From Collinsella aerofaciens (GTDB lineage Bacteria > Actinomycetota > Coriobacteriia > Coriobacteriales > Coriobacteriaceae): 11,517 bases of DNA. Each line of letters begins with the position of its first letter. The first letter of the stretch is position 1. Where the stretch lies: contig NZ_JAQLFP010000044.1 in assembly GCF_028207065.1 (NCBI RefSeq), positions 1 through 11,517 of the forward strand, read 5' to 3'. Both the position numbers and the translations under genes were made by a program. The notes under the pieces were generated by a model. The model ran no database searches. It saw only the letters and a program-made list of their open reading frames with translations, and was not told the origin of the DNA. This document shows, piece after piece, positions 6,510 through 11,517 of this stretch.

Positions 6510-6569
6510 ATGTCTCGATCCGTAACAGGTAGAGGCGGTTTTGCCGTCCAGATGTTACAGATCGAGACA
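6510..6569 (-). repeat. TGTTACAGATCGAGAC hairpin element, minus-orientation copy
   Basis: ATGTCTCGATCCGTAACA (6510-6527) pairs with TGTTACAGATCGAGACA (6553-6569), with one mismatch in the arms, around a spacer that contains GGCGGTTTTGCCGT. It faces the copy at 6429-6489, so arms 6472-6489 and 6510-6527 can also pair with each other, giving alternative structures. There is no GGGACAGG core in this family. Confidence 0.75.
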
Positions 6570-6587
6570 ATTGAAGGCCCGGGCGTC

Positions 6588-6626
6588 TCAAACCACCACA
6601 AAGGTGCCTGTCCCCTTCGTAGTGGT
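6588..6626 (-). repeat. AAACCACCAC hairpin repeat, minus-orientation copy
   Basis: Reading on the minus strand, ACCACTAC, then GGGGACAGGCACC, then TTTGTGGTGGTTTG matches the copy at 6357-6403 almost base for base through the loop and right arm. The left arm has decayed (GTAGTGGT at 6619-6626 pairs with ACCACCAC at 6592-6599 with one mismatch) and the outer GTCC/GGAC pairs are lost. Confidence 0.8.
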
Positions 6627-6639
6627 CGCGCTGGCAACG

Positions 6640-6694
6640 GCGTTTTCGCAGATAAAACCTGCCAAAATAAACCTGTCCCTAATTGGCAGGTTTT
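6640..6694 (-). repeat. ACCTGCCAAAA hairpin repeat, copy 2 (minus orientation)
   Basis: AAAACCTGCCAA (6654-6665) and TTGGCAGGTTTT (6683-6694) are perfect 12-base arms. The loop on the minus strand has AGGGACAGGTTTATT, and the tail after the stem reads ATCTGCGAAAACGCC, as in copies 1 and 3. The last two bases of the right arm are the first two of the TTGACA -35 box of the lacI-family gene. Confidence 0.85.
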
Positions 6695-6723
6695 GACACC
6701 CTGGGGGCGGGCGATGCTACAAT
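6693..6723 (+). promoter_or_regulatory. Promoter of the LacI-family gene
   Basis: A consensus -35 TTGACA (6693-6698) and a -10 TACAAT (6718-6723) with an extended TG at 6715-6716 are separated by 19 bases. The spacing is long, but the extended -10 should compensate. Transcription would start near 6730, which rules out the in-frame ATG at 6714 and supports the start at 6759. The -35 overlaps the end of a repeat element. Confidence 0.75.
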
Positions 6724-6734
6724 CGGACTTGTAC

Positions 6735-6748
6735 TTGAAACGCATCAA
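6735..6748. promoter_or_regulatory. Candidate LacI-type operator for autoregulation
   Basis: TTGAAACGCATCAA has TTGA/TCAA arms around a central CG, the layout of LacI-family operators. It sits just downstream of the predicted transcription start, where a bound repressor would block its own gene. Inner positions are not symmetric, so confidence is modest. Confidence 0.4.
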
Positions 6749-6758
6749 AGGGGCCGCC

Positions 6759-7892
6759 ATGGCAAAGGTAAAAATCAGCGACGTCGCGCGCGAGGCCGGG
6801 GTTTCGTTGGGCACGGTTTCCAACGCGCTCAACCACCCCGAAAAGCTGCGCCCCGAGACCCTCAAGCTCATCAACGAGACCATCAATCGCCTTGGCTACC
6901 TGCCCAACCAAAGCGCTCGCCAGCTGGCCGGCGGCACCACTAAGTCCTTTGGCCTTGTCCTCCCCCGTCTCGATCACGGCTTTTCGCTCCAGATTGCCAG
7001 CGGTGCCCACAACGAGGCACGCAAGCACGGCTATGACTTGCTCATCGCCAATGCCGATAACGACGACATTCTCGAGGATCATTACCTGCGCTATTTTATG
7101 GGCACGCAGATGTCCGGCGTCATGGTTCAGCCCATGGCGTCCCTCGATTGGCACCCCGCCATGACCAAGATTCCCGTCCCCATCGTCCATCTGGACGTCC
7201 ATTGTTCAGAACCCGGTTACTACGTGGCCGCCGACAACGAGGCACAGGGGCGCATTATCGCCGAGCTCGCCATCGCCCGCGGCGCACACCGCATCGTCGT
7301 TGTAGGCCGAGCGGCATTTATGCAGCTCACCCTGCGCGTCCTTGGCATCCACAAGGCACTTGCCCTGCATCCCGATATCAAAATTGAGGTCATCGATGCC
7401 GGAGAGTGGAATACCGCAGCCGACGGCTACAGCATCGGTACCCAGATTGCCGAACGCCCTGCTGACGAGCGCCCCGATTTTGTCATCGGCCTGACTGACG
7501 TATTGGCCTCGGGCGTTATCTCGGCGCTGACCGACAAGGGCATTTCCGTCCCCGGCCAGATTCTTGTTGCCGGCTGCGATGGCAACCCGCTTGCCTGGAG
7601 CGGATCGGTACCCCTCACCACGGTTGCACCACCGGGCTACGAGATCGGCCGCAAGGGCGTGCAGCTGCTCATGGAACAAATCGAGGATAAACCTGCCGCC
7701 AAGACCAAACGAGTCCGCATCGGCTCCGCCGCGCGCACCGTCACCACGGTCACGGCCACCGAGGACATTAATCGTCAGGAGCTCGTGCGCCCCTTCTTGC
7801 TCGAGCGTGTGAGCACCCAAAAAGCCGAGCAGCACCCGACGGGCCCATCCGCGGCCCCAATAACCGACATCAACCTGGGCGCCTACTTGTAA
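6759..7892 (+). CDS. LacI-family transcription regulator
   Basis: A 377-residue LacI/GalR-type regulator. The N-terminal helix-turn-helix (5-24, ISDVAREAGVSLGTVSNALN) and hinge (about 50-60) are typical. A periplasmic-binding-protein-like sugar domain follows (about 62-335), with GLTDVLASGV (244-253) at the usual ligand-contacting loop and VAGCDG (270-275) near the end. The last 35-40 residues (from about 338) are a tail beyond the normal family length of roughly 340, ending in a Pro/Ala-rich stretch. AAGGGG lies five bases before the ATG at 6759; longer readings of the frame start upstream of the promoter. No transporter or glycosidase adjoins it, so the controlled genes are probably elsewhere. 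Divergence from glmS over 549 bases makes direct control of glmS possible but unsupported. Confidence 0.92.
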   Translation: MAKVKISDVAREAGVSLGTVSNALNHPEKLRPETLKLINETINRLGYLPNQSARQLAGGTTKSFGLVLPRLDHGFSLQIASGAHNEARKHGYDLLIANADNDDILEDHYLRYFMGTQMSGVMVQPMASLDWHPAMTKIPVPIVHLDVHCSEPGYYVAADNEAQGRIIAELAIARGAHRIVVVGRAAFMQLTLRVLGIHKALALHPDIKIEVIDAGEWNTAADGYSIGTQIAERPADERPDFVIGLTDVLASGVISALTDKGISVPGQILVAGCDGNPLAWSGSVPLTTVAPPGYEIGRKGVQLLMEQIEDKPAAKTKRVRIGSAARTVTTVTATEDINRQELVRPFLLERVSTQKAEQHPTGPSAAPITDINLGAYL

Positions 7893-7893
7893 C

Positions 7894-7935
7894 AAAAAAC
7901 GCCGCAACGGAAACAGGCCCGCTGCGGCGTTTTTT
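7894..7935. terminator. Bidirectional intrinsic terminator after the LacI-family gene
   Basis: AAAAAACGCCGCA (7894-7906) pairs perfectly with TGCGGCGTTTTTT (7923-7935) around a 16-base loop, one base after the lacI-family stop. The run of six T on the plus strand and the matching A-run allow termination in both directions. Confidence 0.93.
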
Positions 7936-7975
7936 ACTGGCCCCATGTGCCCTCCCCGTTTAGCCGGACCTGCAG

Positions 7976-8107
7976 CTACGGATATTTATGGAATGTAATC
8001 CATTTTTCATTAACTTTTTTGTTAGAATAGACTAAATTCCATATTTTTAGATATTTCCTATAAGTATTGATTTTGCTCCAGTTTTTTCTCGCCAAGAAAG
8101 GGGTTTC
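7976..8107 (+). promoter_or_regulatory. AT-rich leader/promoter region of the ATPase gene
   Basis: About 130 bases of sharply AT-rich DNA precede the ATPase gene in a GC-rich setting. It includes a possible -10 TAGAAT (8023-8028) without a clear -35, and inverted repeats TATGGAAT (7987-7994) and ATTCCATA (8036-8043) flanking that -10, which could be an operator or part of a long weak hairpin. AAAGGGG sits four bases before the ATG at 8108. Confidence 0.4.
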
Positions 8108-9313
8108 ATGAATCTGATTGATCGCAAACAGTACCTCGACTGGCTCATTTCGTGGAAAGACTCGCACGTCATCAAGGTCGTTTCGGGCGTGCGAAGGTCC
8201 GGCAAATCAAAGCTATTTGAAATCTACCGCAGCTACCTGCGCGATCATGGAATCACAGGCGGCCAGGTTATATCCCTCAACTTTGAAGACCTGGAGTTCG
8301 AGTCGCTTACGTCGTATAGAGCACTCTACGACTACATTTCCGCCAGACTCGTCCCCGATAAGATGAACTACGTTTTTCTGGACGAGATACAGCACGTCGA
8401 GCATTTCGAAAAAGCCGTCGACAGTCTTTTTATCAAGGACAATGTCGACCTCTACATAACCGGTTCCAACGCCTATCTGCTCTCGAGCGAACTGGCAACT
8501 TTGCTCTCCGGTCGCTACGTAGAGCTCAAGATGCTGCCCCTATCCTTTAAGGAGTTTTGCTCGGCAAAAACCAATGACGGAAAGGCTCCCGCGCAGTTGT
8601 TTGACGAGTACATCACCCGGGGCTCTTTTCCCTTTATCGCCGAGACGGGCATTCAAGGACCCCAGGCGCGCGATTATCTTATGAGTCTCTACGATACCAT
8701 CGTCATACGCGACGTTATCGAACGCCTGAAGGTCTCGGACGTCCCGACCCTGCGCGATATCACCAAGTTCCTACTCCATAGCATTGGAAACCGGATCTCG
8801 ATTAAAAAAATCTCCGACACGCTCTCGTCCAACGGCAACAAAACCGACCAGAAAACCGTAGCCAAGTACCTCAAAGGCTTAACAGACAGCCTTGTGCTGT
8901 ACTTTGCTCCGCGCTATAACGTGCGCGGTCGGCAGCTTCTTTCAACAAACGGCAAATACTACGCCGTTGACCTTGGACTTAGAGGCGCTCTCGTCAAAAC
9001 CCAAAGCAGCGATATCGGTCATATCCTCGAGAATGTTGTTTATCTCGAGCTCCTACGCCGTGGATACGACGTCTACGTGGGCGATATCGACGGCGGGGAA
9101 ATCGATTTTGTTGCCCTAAACTCAGACGAGACAGCCTATTTTCAGGTTTCAGCCACAACGCTCGACGAAACTACCCTCAATCGAGAGCTGGCCCCCTTTA
9201 AGAAAGTCCGAGACAACTATCCCAAGACGCTTCTTACGCTCGACACGCTGTTTGCGGACGCGAACTACGAAGGAGTCCGCAAGCGCAACGTGATCGACTG
9301 GCTCCTGGAGTAA
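8108..9313 (+). CDS. AAA_14/DUF4143-family ATP-binding protein
   Basis: A 401-residue P-loop protein of a large, poorly characterised family common in gut bacteria and archaea. Residues 15-150 form the AAA_14 domain: Walker A GVRRSGKS (27-34), Walker B YVFLDE (88-93), sensor-like ITGSNA (117-122) and SGRY (134-137). A helical/winged middle (about 190-270) leads to DUF4143, whose end resembles the PD-(D/E)xK nuclease fold: ENVVYLELLRRGY (308-320), Glu331-x-Asp333 and Gln346-Val in YFQVS. Cellular function and substrate are unknown; members are scattered, often multicopy and prone to transfer. Compared with its neighbours the gene uses more A/T-ending codons (AAA, TTT, ATA) and has an AT-rich leader, which suggests acquisition. 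It stands alone, convergent with the phosphatase gene. The frame is intact. Confidence 0.9.
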   Translation: MNLIDRKQYLDWLISWKDSHVIKVVSGVRRSGKSKLFEIYRSYLRDHGITGGQVISLNFEDLEFESLTSYRALYDYISARLVPDKMNYVFLDEIQHVEHFEKAVDSLFIKDNVDLYITGSNAYLLSSELATLLSGRYVELKMLPLSFKEFCSAKTNDGKAPAQLFDEYITRGSFPFIAETGIQGPQARDYLMSLYDTIVIRDVIERLKVSDVPTLRDITKFLLHSIGNRISIKKISDTLSSNGNKTDQKTVAKYLKGLTDSLVLYFAPRYNVRGRQLLSTNGKYYAVDLGLRGALVKTQSSDIGHILENVVYLELLRRGYDVYVGDIDGGEIDFVALNSDETAYFQVSATTLDETTLNRELAPFKKVRDNYPKTLLTLDTLFADANYEGVRKRNVIDWLLE

Positions 9314-9380
9314 CTTGTAGCGTCATAACCCTCCGCCAGCTCCTTACCAAGGCCGCAGCCCCAGTCGCTTAAAGCACAAT

Positions 9381-9456
9381 GCCCCTCTTATCGGCCAAAA
9401 CAGCAATCTTGGCGTGATAAGAGGGGCTGACTGCGTCAGCGCCTCCACGCAGGCGC
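9381..9456. other. Strong hairpin group between convergent genes
   Basis: GCCCCTCTTATC (9381-9392) pairs with GATAAGAGGGGC (9416-9427), 12 bases perfect. Inside it GCCAA/TTGGC (9394-9413) extends the stem across an asymmetric internal loop, giving a 47-base stem-loop. Two more hairpins follow: CTGAC/GTCAG (9427-9439) and GCGCCT/AGGCGC (9439-9456). They lie between the stop codons of the ATPase and phosphatase genes, as a bidirectional terminator would, but there is no T-run. A small RNA or a REP-type repeat is equally possible. Confidence 0.5.
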
Positions 9457-9514
9457 CGTTGCCGTCACCGTCCCGCGGGATCGGGCGCGGGGCATGGCGA
9501 CTCGCGTGCGAACG

Positions 9515-10165
9515 CTAACACACGGCCTTGACCGCGGCCGTCAGATTGAACAGCGTATCGAGCACGGCCTCGCAGCCGTCCACCACGTCCTGCGGCAGCG
9601 GCACGATATCGGGGACGGCAAAGACGTGGCAGCCGGCCGTAATGCCCGAGACGCAGCCGTTGCGCGAATCCTCGACCACGGCACACTCCTCGGGAGCAAA
9701 GCCCGCGCGCTCGCAGGCGAGCAGATACATCTCGGGGTCGGGCTTACCGTGCACGACGTCCTCGCCGCAGGTCACCGTCTCAAACTTGTCAAAAAGACCG
9801 ACCATCTTAAGGTTGCGCTCGGCCGTAACGAGACGCGACGACGTCGCTAGGCCCACGTGATAGCCCGCAGCCAGCAGCTCGTCTATGCACTCGGCGGCAC
9901 CGGCCTTAAGCTCCAAATCGGTCTTGACTATCTCGTCGCGAATCTCCTTGTGGCGATGATAGATCGCCTCAGCGGTTTCTCTGCTGCCGTAATGCGCCTC
10001 AAGAATGTCCATGACATCGGGCAGCGTGCGACCGATAAACTGATGGATCAGCGCATCATCAATCGCGACCCCAAGCTCGGCGGCGCCCGCCTTCCACGCC
10101 TTGATGCCCAGACGCTCGGTATCGACCAGCGTTCCGTCCATGTCAAAAATAACAGCCTTAATCAT
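9515..10165 (-). CDS. HAD-superfamily phosphatase (beta-phosphoglucomutase-like, subfamily IA)
   Basis: A 216-residue cytoplasmic hydrolase that removes phosphate from a small metabolite, most likely a sugar phosphate, through an aspartyl-phosphate intermediate. All four HAD motifs are present: DMDGT with nucleophile Asp8 and acid/base Asp10; ATSS with Thr108; Lys141 in GKPDP; and Glu165-Asp166 in VVEDS. A helical cap (about 16-82) is the type seen in phosphoglycolate phosphatases, YniC-type sugar phosphatases and beta-phosphoglucomutase, and these cannot be told apart by eye. The ATG at 10165 is preceded by GAGGGGA five bases upstream and opens directly into the family motif, so the upstream in-frame ATG at 10246 is rejected. 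It diverges from larE. Confidence 0.9.
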   Translation of the reverse strand: MIKAVIFDMDGTLVDTERLGIKAWKAGAAELGVAIDDALIHQFIGRTLPDVMDILEAHYGSRETAEAIYHRHKEIRDEIVKTDLELKAGAAECIDELLAAGYHVGLATSSRLVTAERNLKMVGLFDKFETVTCGEDVVHGKPDPEMYLLACERAGFAPEECAVVEDSRNGCVSGITAGCHVFAVPDIVPLPQDVVDGCEAVLDTLFNLTAAVKAVC

Positions 10166-10194
10166 ATCGGTCCCCTCACCTGATTGCGTTACTG

Positions 10195-10298
10195 CCACTC
10201 TACCGCACTTTACAAACTTGTATATAACGTATATAGCATATTGCACTTTCGTTACATAGGTAGAAATCTTATGACAAGCAGCCCGGTAGGATTATAGT
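10195..10298. promoter_or_regulatory. AT-rich divergent promoter region between phosphatase and larE
   Basis: For larE, ATGACA (10271-10276) and TATAGT (10293-10298) are 16 bases apart, giving a start near 10305 and a leader of about 28 bases. The phosphatase promoter should lie in the AT-rich stretch 10210-10240, which holds a palindrome TATATA-ACG-TATATA (10221-10235) that might be an operator or simply -10-like sequence. No confident minus-strand pair was assigned. Confidence 0.45.
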
Positions 10299-10332
10299 TT
10301 TCGACCGAGTACTCAATGGCAAGGATCGTTTC

Positions 10333-11211
10333 ATGTTTTCAGACACCACCGCACCTGCAGAGGAGCTTCAGGACAAACTCGCAGCGCTCGAGCGGCTGCT
10401 TTTGGCATATGGACGCGTCGCCATCGGCTTTTCCGGCGGCGTCGACAGCAGCTTTTTGGCCGCGGTCTGCGCCCGTATCATGCCCGCCGACACGCTTCTC
10501 GTTCACCTCACCACGCCGCTCATCGGCACGCCCGAACAGACCTCGTTTGAGCGCTCCGTTGATGGACAAGCCAATGAGGGGCCGCATTTTAAGCTCCCCG
10601 TGCTCAATCTTTCGGTCGATCAGCTGCAGCTCCCCCAAGTAGCCTGCAACGATGCCAATCGCTGCTACCACTGCAAGCATGCCGGCTTTACCGCTATCGT
10701 CAACCACGCCAAGTCGCTCGGCTTTTCCACCGTCATCGATGGCAGCAATGCAAGCGATCGCGGTGACTACCGCCCCGGCATGCGCGCGGCAAAAGAGCTC
10801 GGCGTACGCTCCCCTCTCATGGAGGTCGGCTTTACCAAGGACGAAGAGCGCGAGCTGCTGCGCGTATGGGGCTATCCCGTTTGGAACCTGCCGGCGGGAG
10901 CCTGTCTTGCCACGCGCGTCCCCACGGGCGAGGAGCTTACGCGCGATAAGATCGATTTAATCCGTACCTGCGAGGACTACCTGCACGATCTTGACCTGGC
11001 GCAGGTTCGCGCGCGCTTGGTCGGCAGCTGCATGCATATCGAGGCCGCCCCCGCAGATATCACCAAGATTGCCGCCCTCGGCGGCACCGCCGTCGATGCC
11101 GAGGGCAAAACCCCGCTGCCCGCCGCCATCGAGTCCGCGCTGCGCAAGCTGGGCTGCGGTCACATCTCCCCCGAGGTTACCCCCTATATCCACGGCAACA
11201 TGAACCTTTAA
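10333..11211 (+). CDS. larE: LarE, ATP-dependent sulfur insertase for the nickel-pincer nucleotide cofactor
   Basis: A 292-residue cytoplasmic PP-loop enzyme that adenylates the carboxylates of the pyridinium biscarboxylate mononucleotide made by LarB and replaces them with thiocarboxylates, before LarC inserts nickel; the cofactor serves lactate racemase LarA and relatives. The ATP-binding PP-loop SGGVDSS is at 34-40. PAGACLATRVP (187-197) contains Cys191, matching the sacrificial Cys176 of Lactiplantibacillus LarE. A CYHC motif adds Cys111 and Cys114. Three such cysteines are the hallmark of LarE forms that hold a [4Fe-4S] cluster and can use sulfide instead of sacrificing cysteine. AAGGA lies seven bases before the ATG. 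No larA, larB or larC is in the window, so partners must be elsewhere, or the enzyme serves another thiolation. Confidence 0.92.
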   Translation: MFSDTTAPAEELQDKLAALERLLLAYGRVAIGFSGGVDSSFLAAVCARIMPADTLLVHLTTPLIGTPEQTSFERSVDGQANEGPHFKLPVLNLSVDQLQLPQVACNDANRCYHCKHAGFTAIVNHAKSLGFSTVIDGSNASDRGDYRPGMRAAKELGVRSPLMEVGFTKDEERELLRVWGYPVWNLPAGACLATRVPTGEELTRDKIDLIRTCEDYLHDLDLAQVRARLVGSCMHIEAAPADITKIAALGGTAVDAEGKTPLPAAIESALRKLGCGHISPEVTPYIHGNMNL

Positions 11212-11238
11212 GTTACGCCGTTTTACAAACGGCGTAAC
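11212..11238. repeat. Perfect 12-base-pair hairpin immediately after larE
   Basis: GTTACGCCGTTT (11212-11223) pairs with AAACGGCGTAAC (11227-11238) around TAC, starting at the base after the larE stop. There is no T-run, so it may act as an mRNA 3'-end stabiliser or weak terminator rather than a classical one. Its core CGCCGTT-(C/T)TAC-AACGGCG is shared with the hairpin at 106-129, pointing to a repeat family. Confidence 0.6.
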
Positions 11239-11387
11239 CGCTCGGCGCTGCGCAGGCCCCGGGCACGGCAATCTGACGTTCACCTGCACGGGCGCGACCA
11301 AAAGGTCAGCGCCCGCTTGTTTCACGTCACCTTGCCGCACCCGGAGCCCGCTCGCTCGCATATGCACAACCTGGACTGCGTTAACTG
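11239..11387. other. Non-coding stretch with one further hairpin
   Basis: I see no gene here. GGGCGCGACC (11290-11299) pairs with GGTC, one bulged A, then GCGCCC (11304-11314) around AAAA, and an outer TGACGT/ACGTCA pair (11274-11279 and 11324-11329) could close a larger 56-base structure. No T-run follows. The rest is GC-rich sequence with no motif I recognise. Confidence 0.45.
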
Positions 11388-11442
11388 ACCTGTCAAAAAG
11401 GGACAGGTTTATTTTGGCAGGTTTTATCTGGGGAAACGCAAT
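11388..11442 (+). repeat. ACCTGCCAAAA hairpin repeat, copy 3
   Basis: ACCTGTCAAAA (11388-11398) pairs with TTTTGGCAGGT (11412-11422) with one G-T wobble around a 13-base loop carrying GGGACAGG. The tail TTTATCTG, then AAACGC, matches copies 1 and 2. It is nearly identical to copy 1 across about 55 bases, although the two sit about 7.1 kb apart beside unrelated genes. Confidence 0.88.
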
Positions 11443-11445
11443 CAG

Positions 11446-11468
11446 AACCACCCTTAAAAAGGGTGGTT
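11446..11468. terminator. Possible terminator hairpin near the right edge
   Basis: AACCACCCTT (11446-11455) pairs perfectly with AAGGGTGGTT (11459-11468) around AAA. Only short T-rich sequence follows on either strand (TTTGCTCTT on plus). It could end larE transcription or a minus-strand gene beyond the edge. Confidence 0.45.
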
Positions 11469-11517
11469 TGCTCTTAGGGTATAACCCACGGGCCCCGGGC
11501 TCGCGTCTAAAGGCGCG

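Noticed and set aside
6429..6569. CRISPR array
   Set aside because: The repeats alternate orientation and number only four, with no regular same-strand repeat-spacer pattern and no cas genes.
6471..6758. N-terminal extension of the LacI-family gene from ATG 6471 or 6714
   Set aside because: It would translate the repeat array and start upstream of the promoter's predicted start point near 6730. The AAGGGG site and family alignment support ATG 6759.
9314..9514. tRNA or known structured RNA between the ATPase and phosphatase genes
   Set aside because: The hairpins do not form a cloverleaf and there is no T-psi-C-like box.

Overview
The window is a GC-rich stretch of bacterial chromosome with nine protein genes. 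There is no phage, plasmid, CRISPR, rRNA or tRNA signature. High GC, strong G/C at third codon positions (which creates long open frames opposite real genes) and the gene types suggest a Coriobacteriia actinobacterium, most like Collinsella. That assignment is inferred from protein style; no marker gene was tested.

Layout. Bases 1-130 hold a cluster of tight hairpins, possibly the end of an insertion sequence or a REP-like repeat. Three minus-strand genes follow: a small single-pass membrane protein (174-749), a degenerate NtrC-type regulator with a Fis-type helix-turn-helix (834-2051), and a YeiH-family membrane transporter (2318-3352). Divergent from the transporter is a GntR/FCD regulator (3516-4247), its natural candidate controller. 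A strong terminator separates this block from minus-strand glmS (4362-6209), the essential amino-sugar enzyme. Next comes a 549-base intergenic region, then a plus-strand LacI-family regulator (6759-7892) with its own promoter and terminator. An AAA ATPase/DUF4143 gene (8108-9313) follows an AT-rich leader and looks acquired. A HAD-family sugar-phosphate phosphatase (9515-10165, minus) and larE (10333-11211, plus) diverge from an AT-rich promoter region. The last 306 bases hold only hairpins and repeats.

The most unusual content is between genes. A family of small hairpin elements recurs, each with an inverted-repeat arm and a GGGACAGG core in the loop. One family (arm ACCTGCCAAAA) occurs three times: over the gntR stop codon, just upstream of lacI, and near the right edge. 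A second family (arm AAACCACCAC) keeps the same loop core with a different arm and occurs twice in opposite orientations between glmS and lacI. These two copies enclose two oppositely oriented copies of a third hairpin element (arm TGTTACAGATCGAGAC). The whole is a nested, mirror-symmetric array of about 340 bases.

The genes do not form one pathway. The transporter and its two neighbouring regulators may be one regulated unit. glmS, lacI, the ATPase, the phosphatase and larE appear to be independent transcription units. The larE product has the CxxC plus Cys pattern expected of iron-sulfur-cluster LarE enzymes, although no other nickel-pincer cofactor genes are in view.
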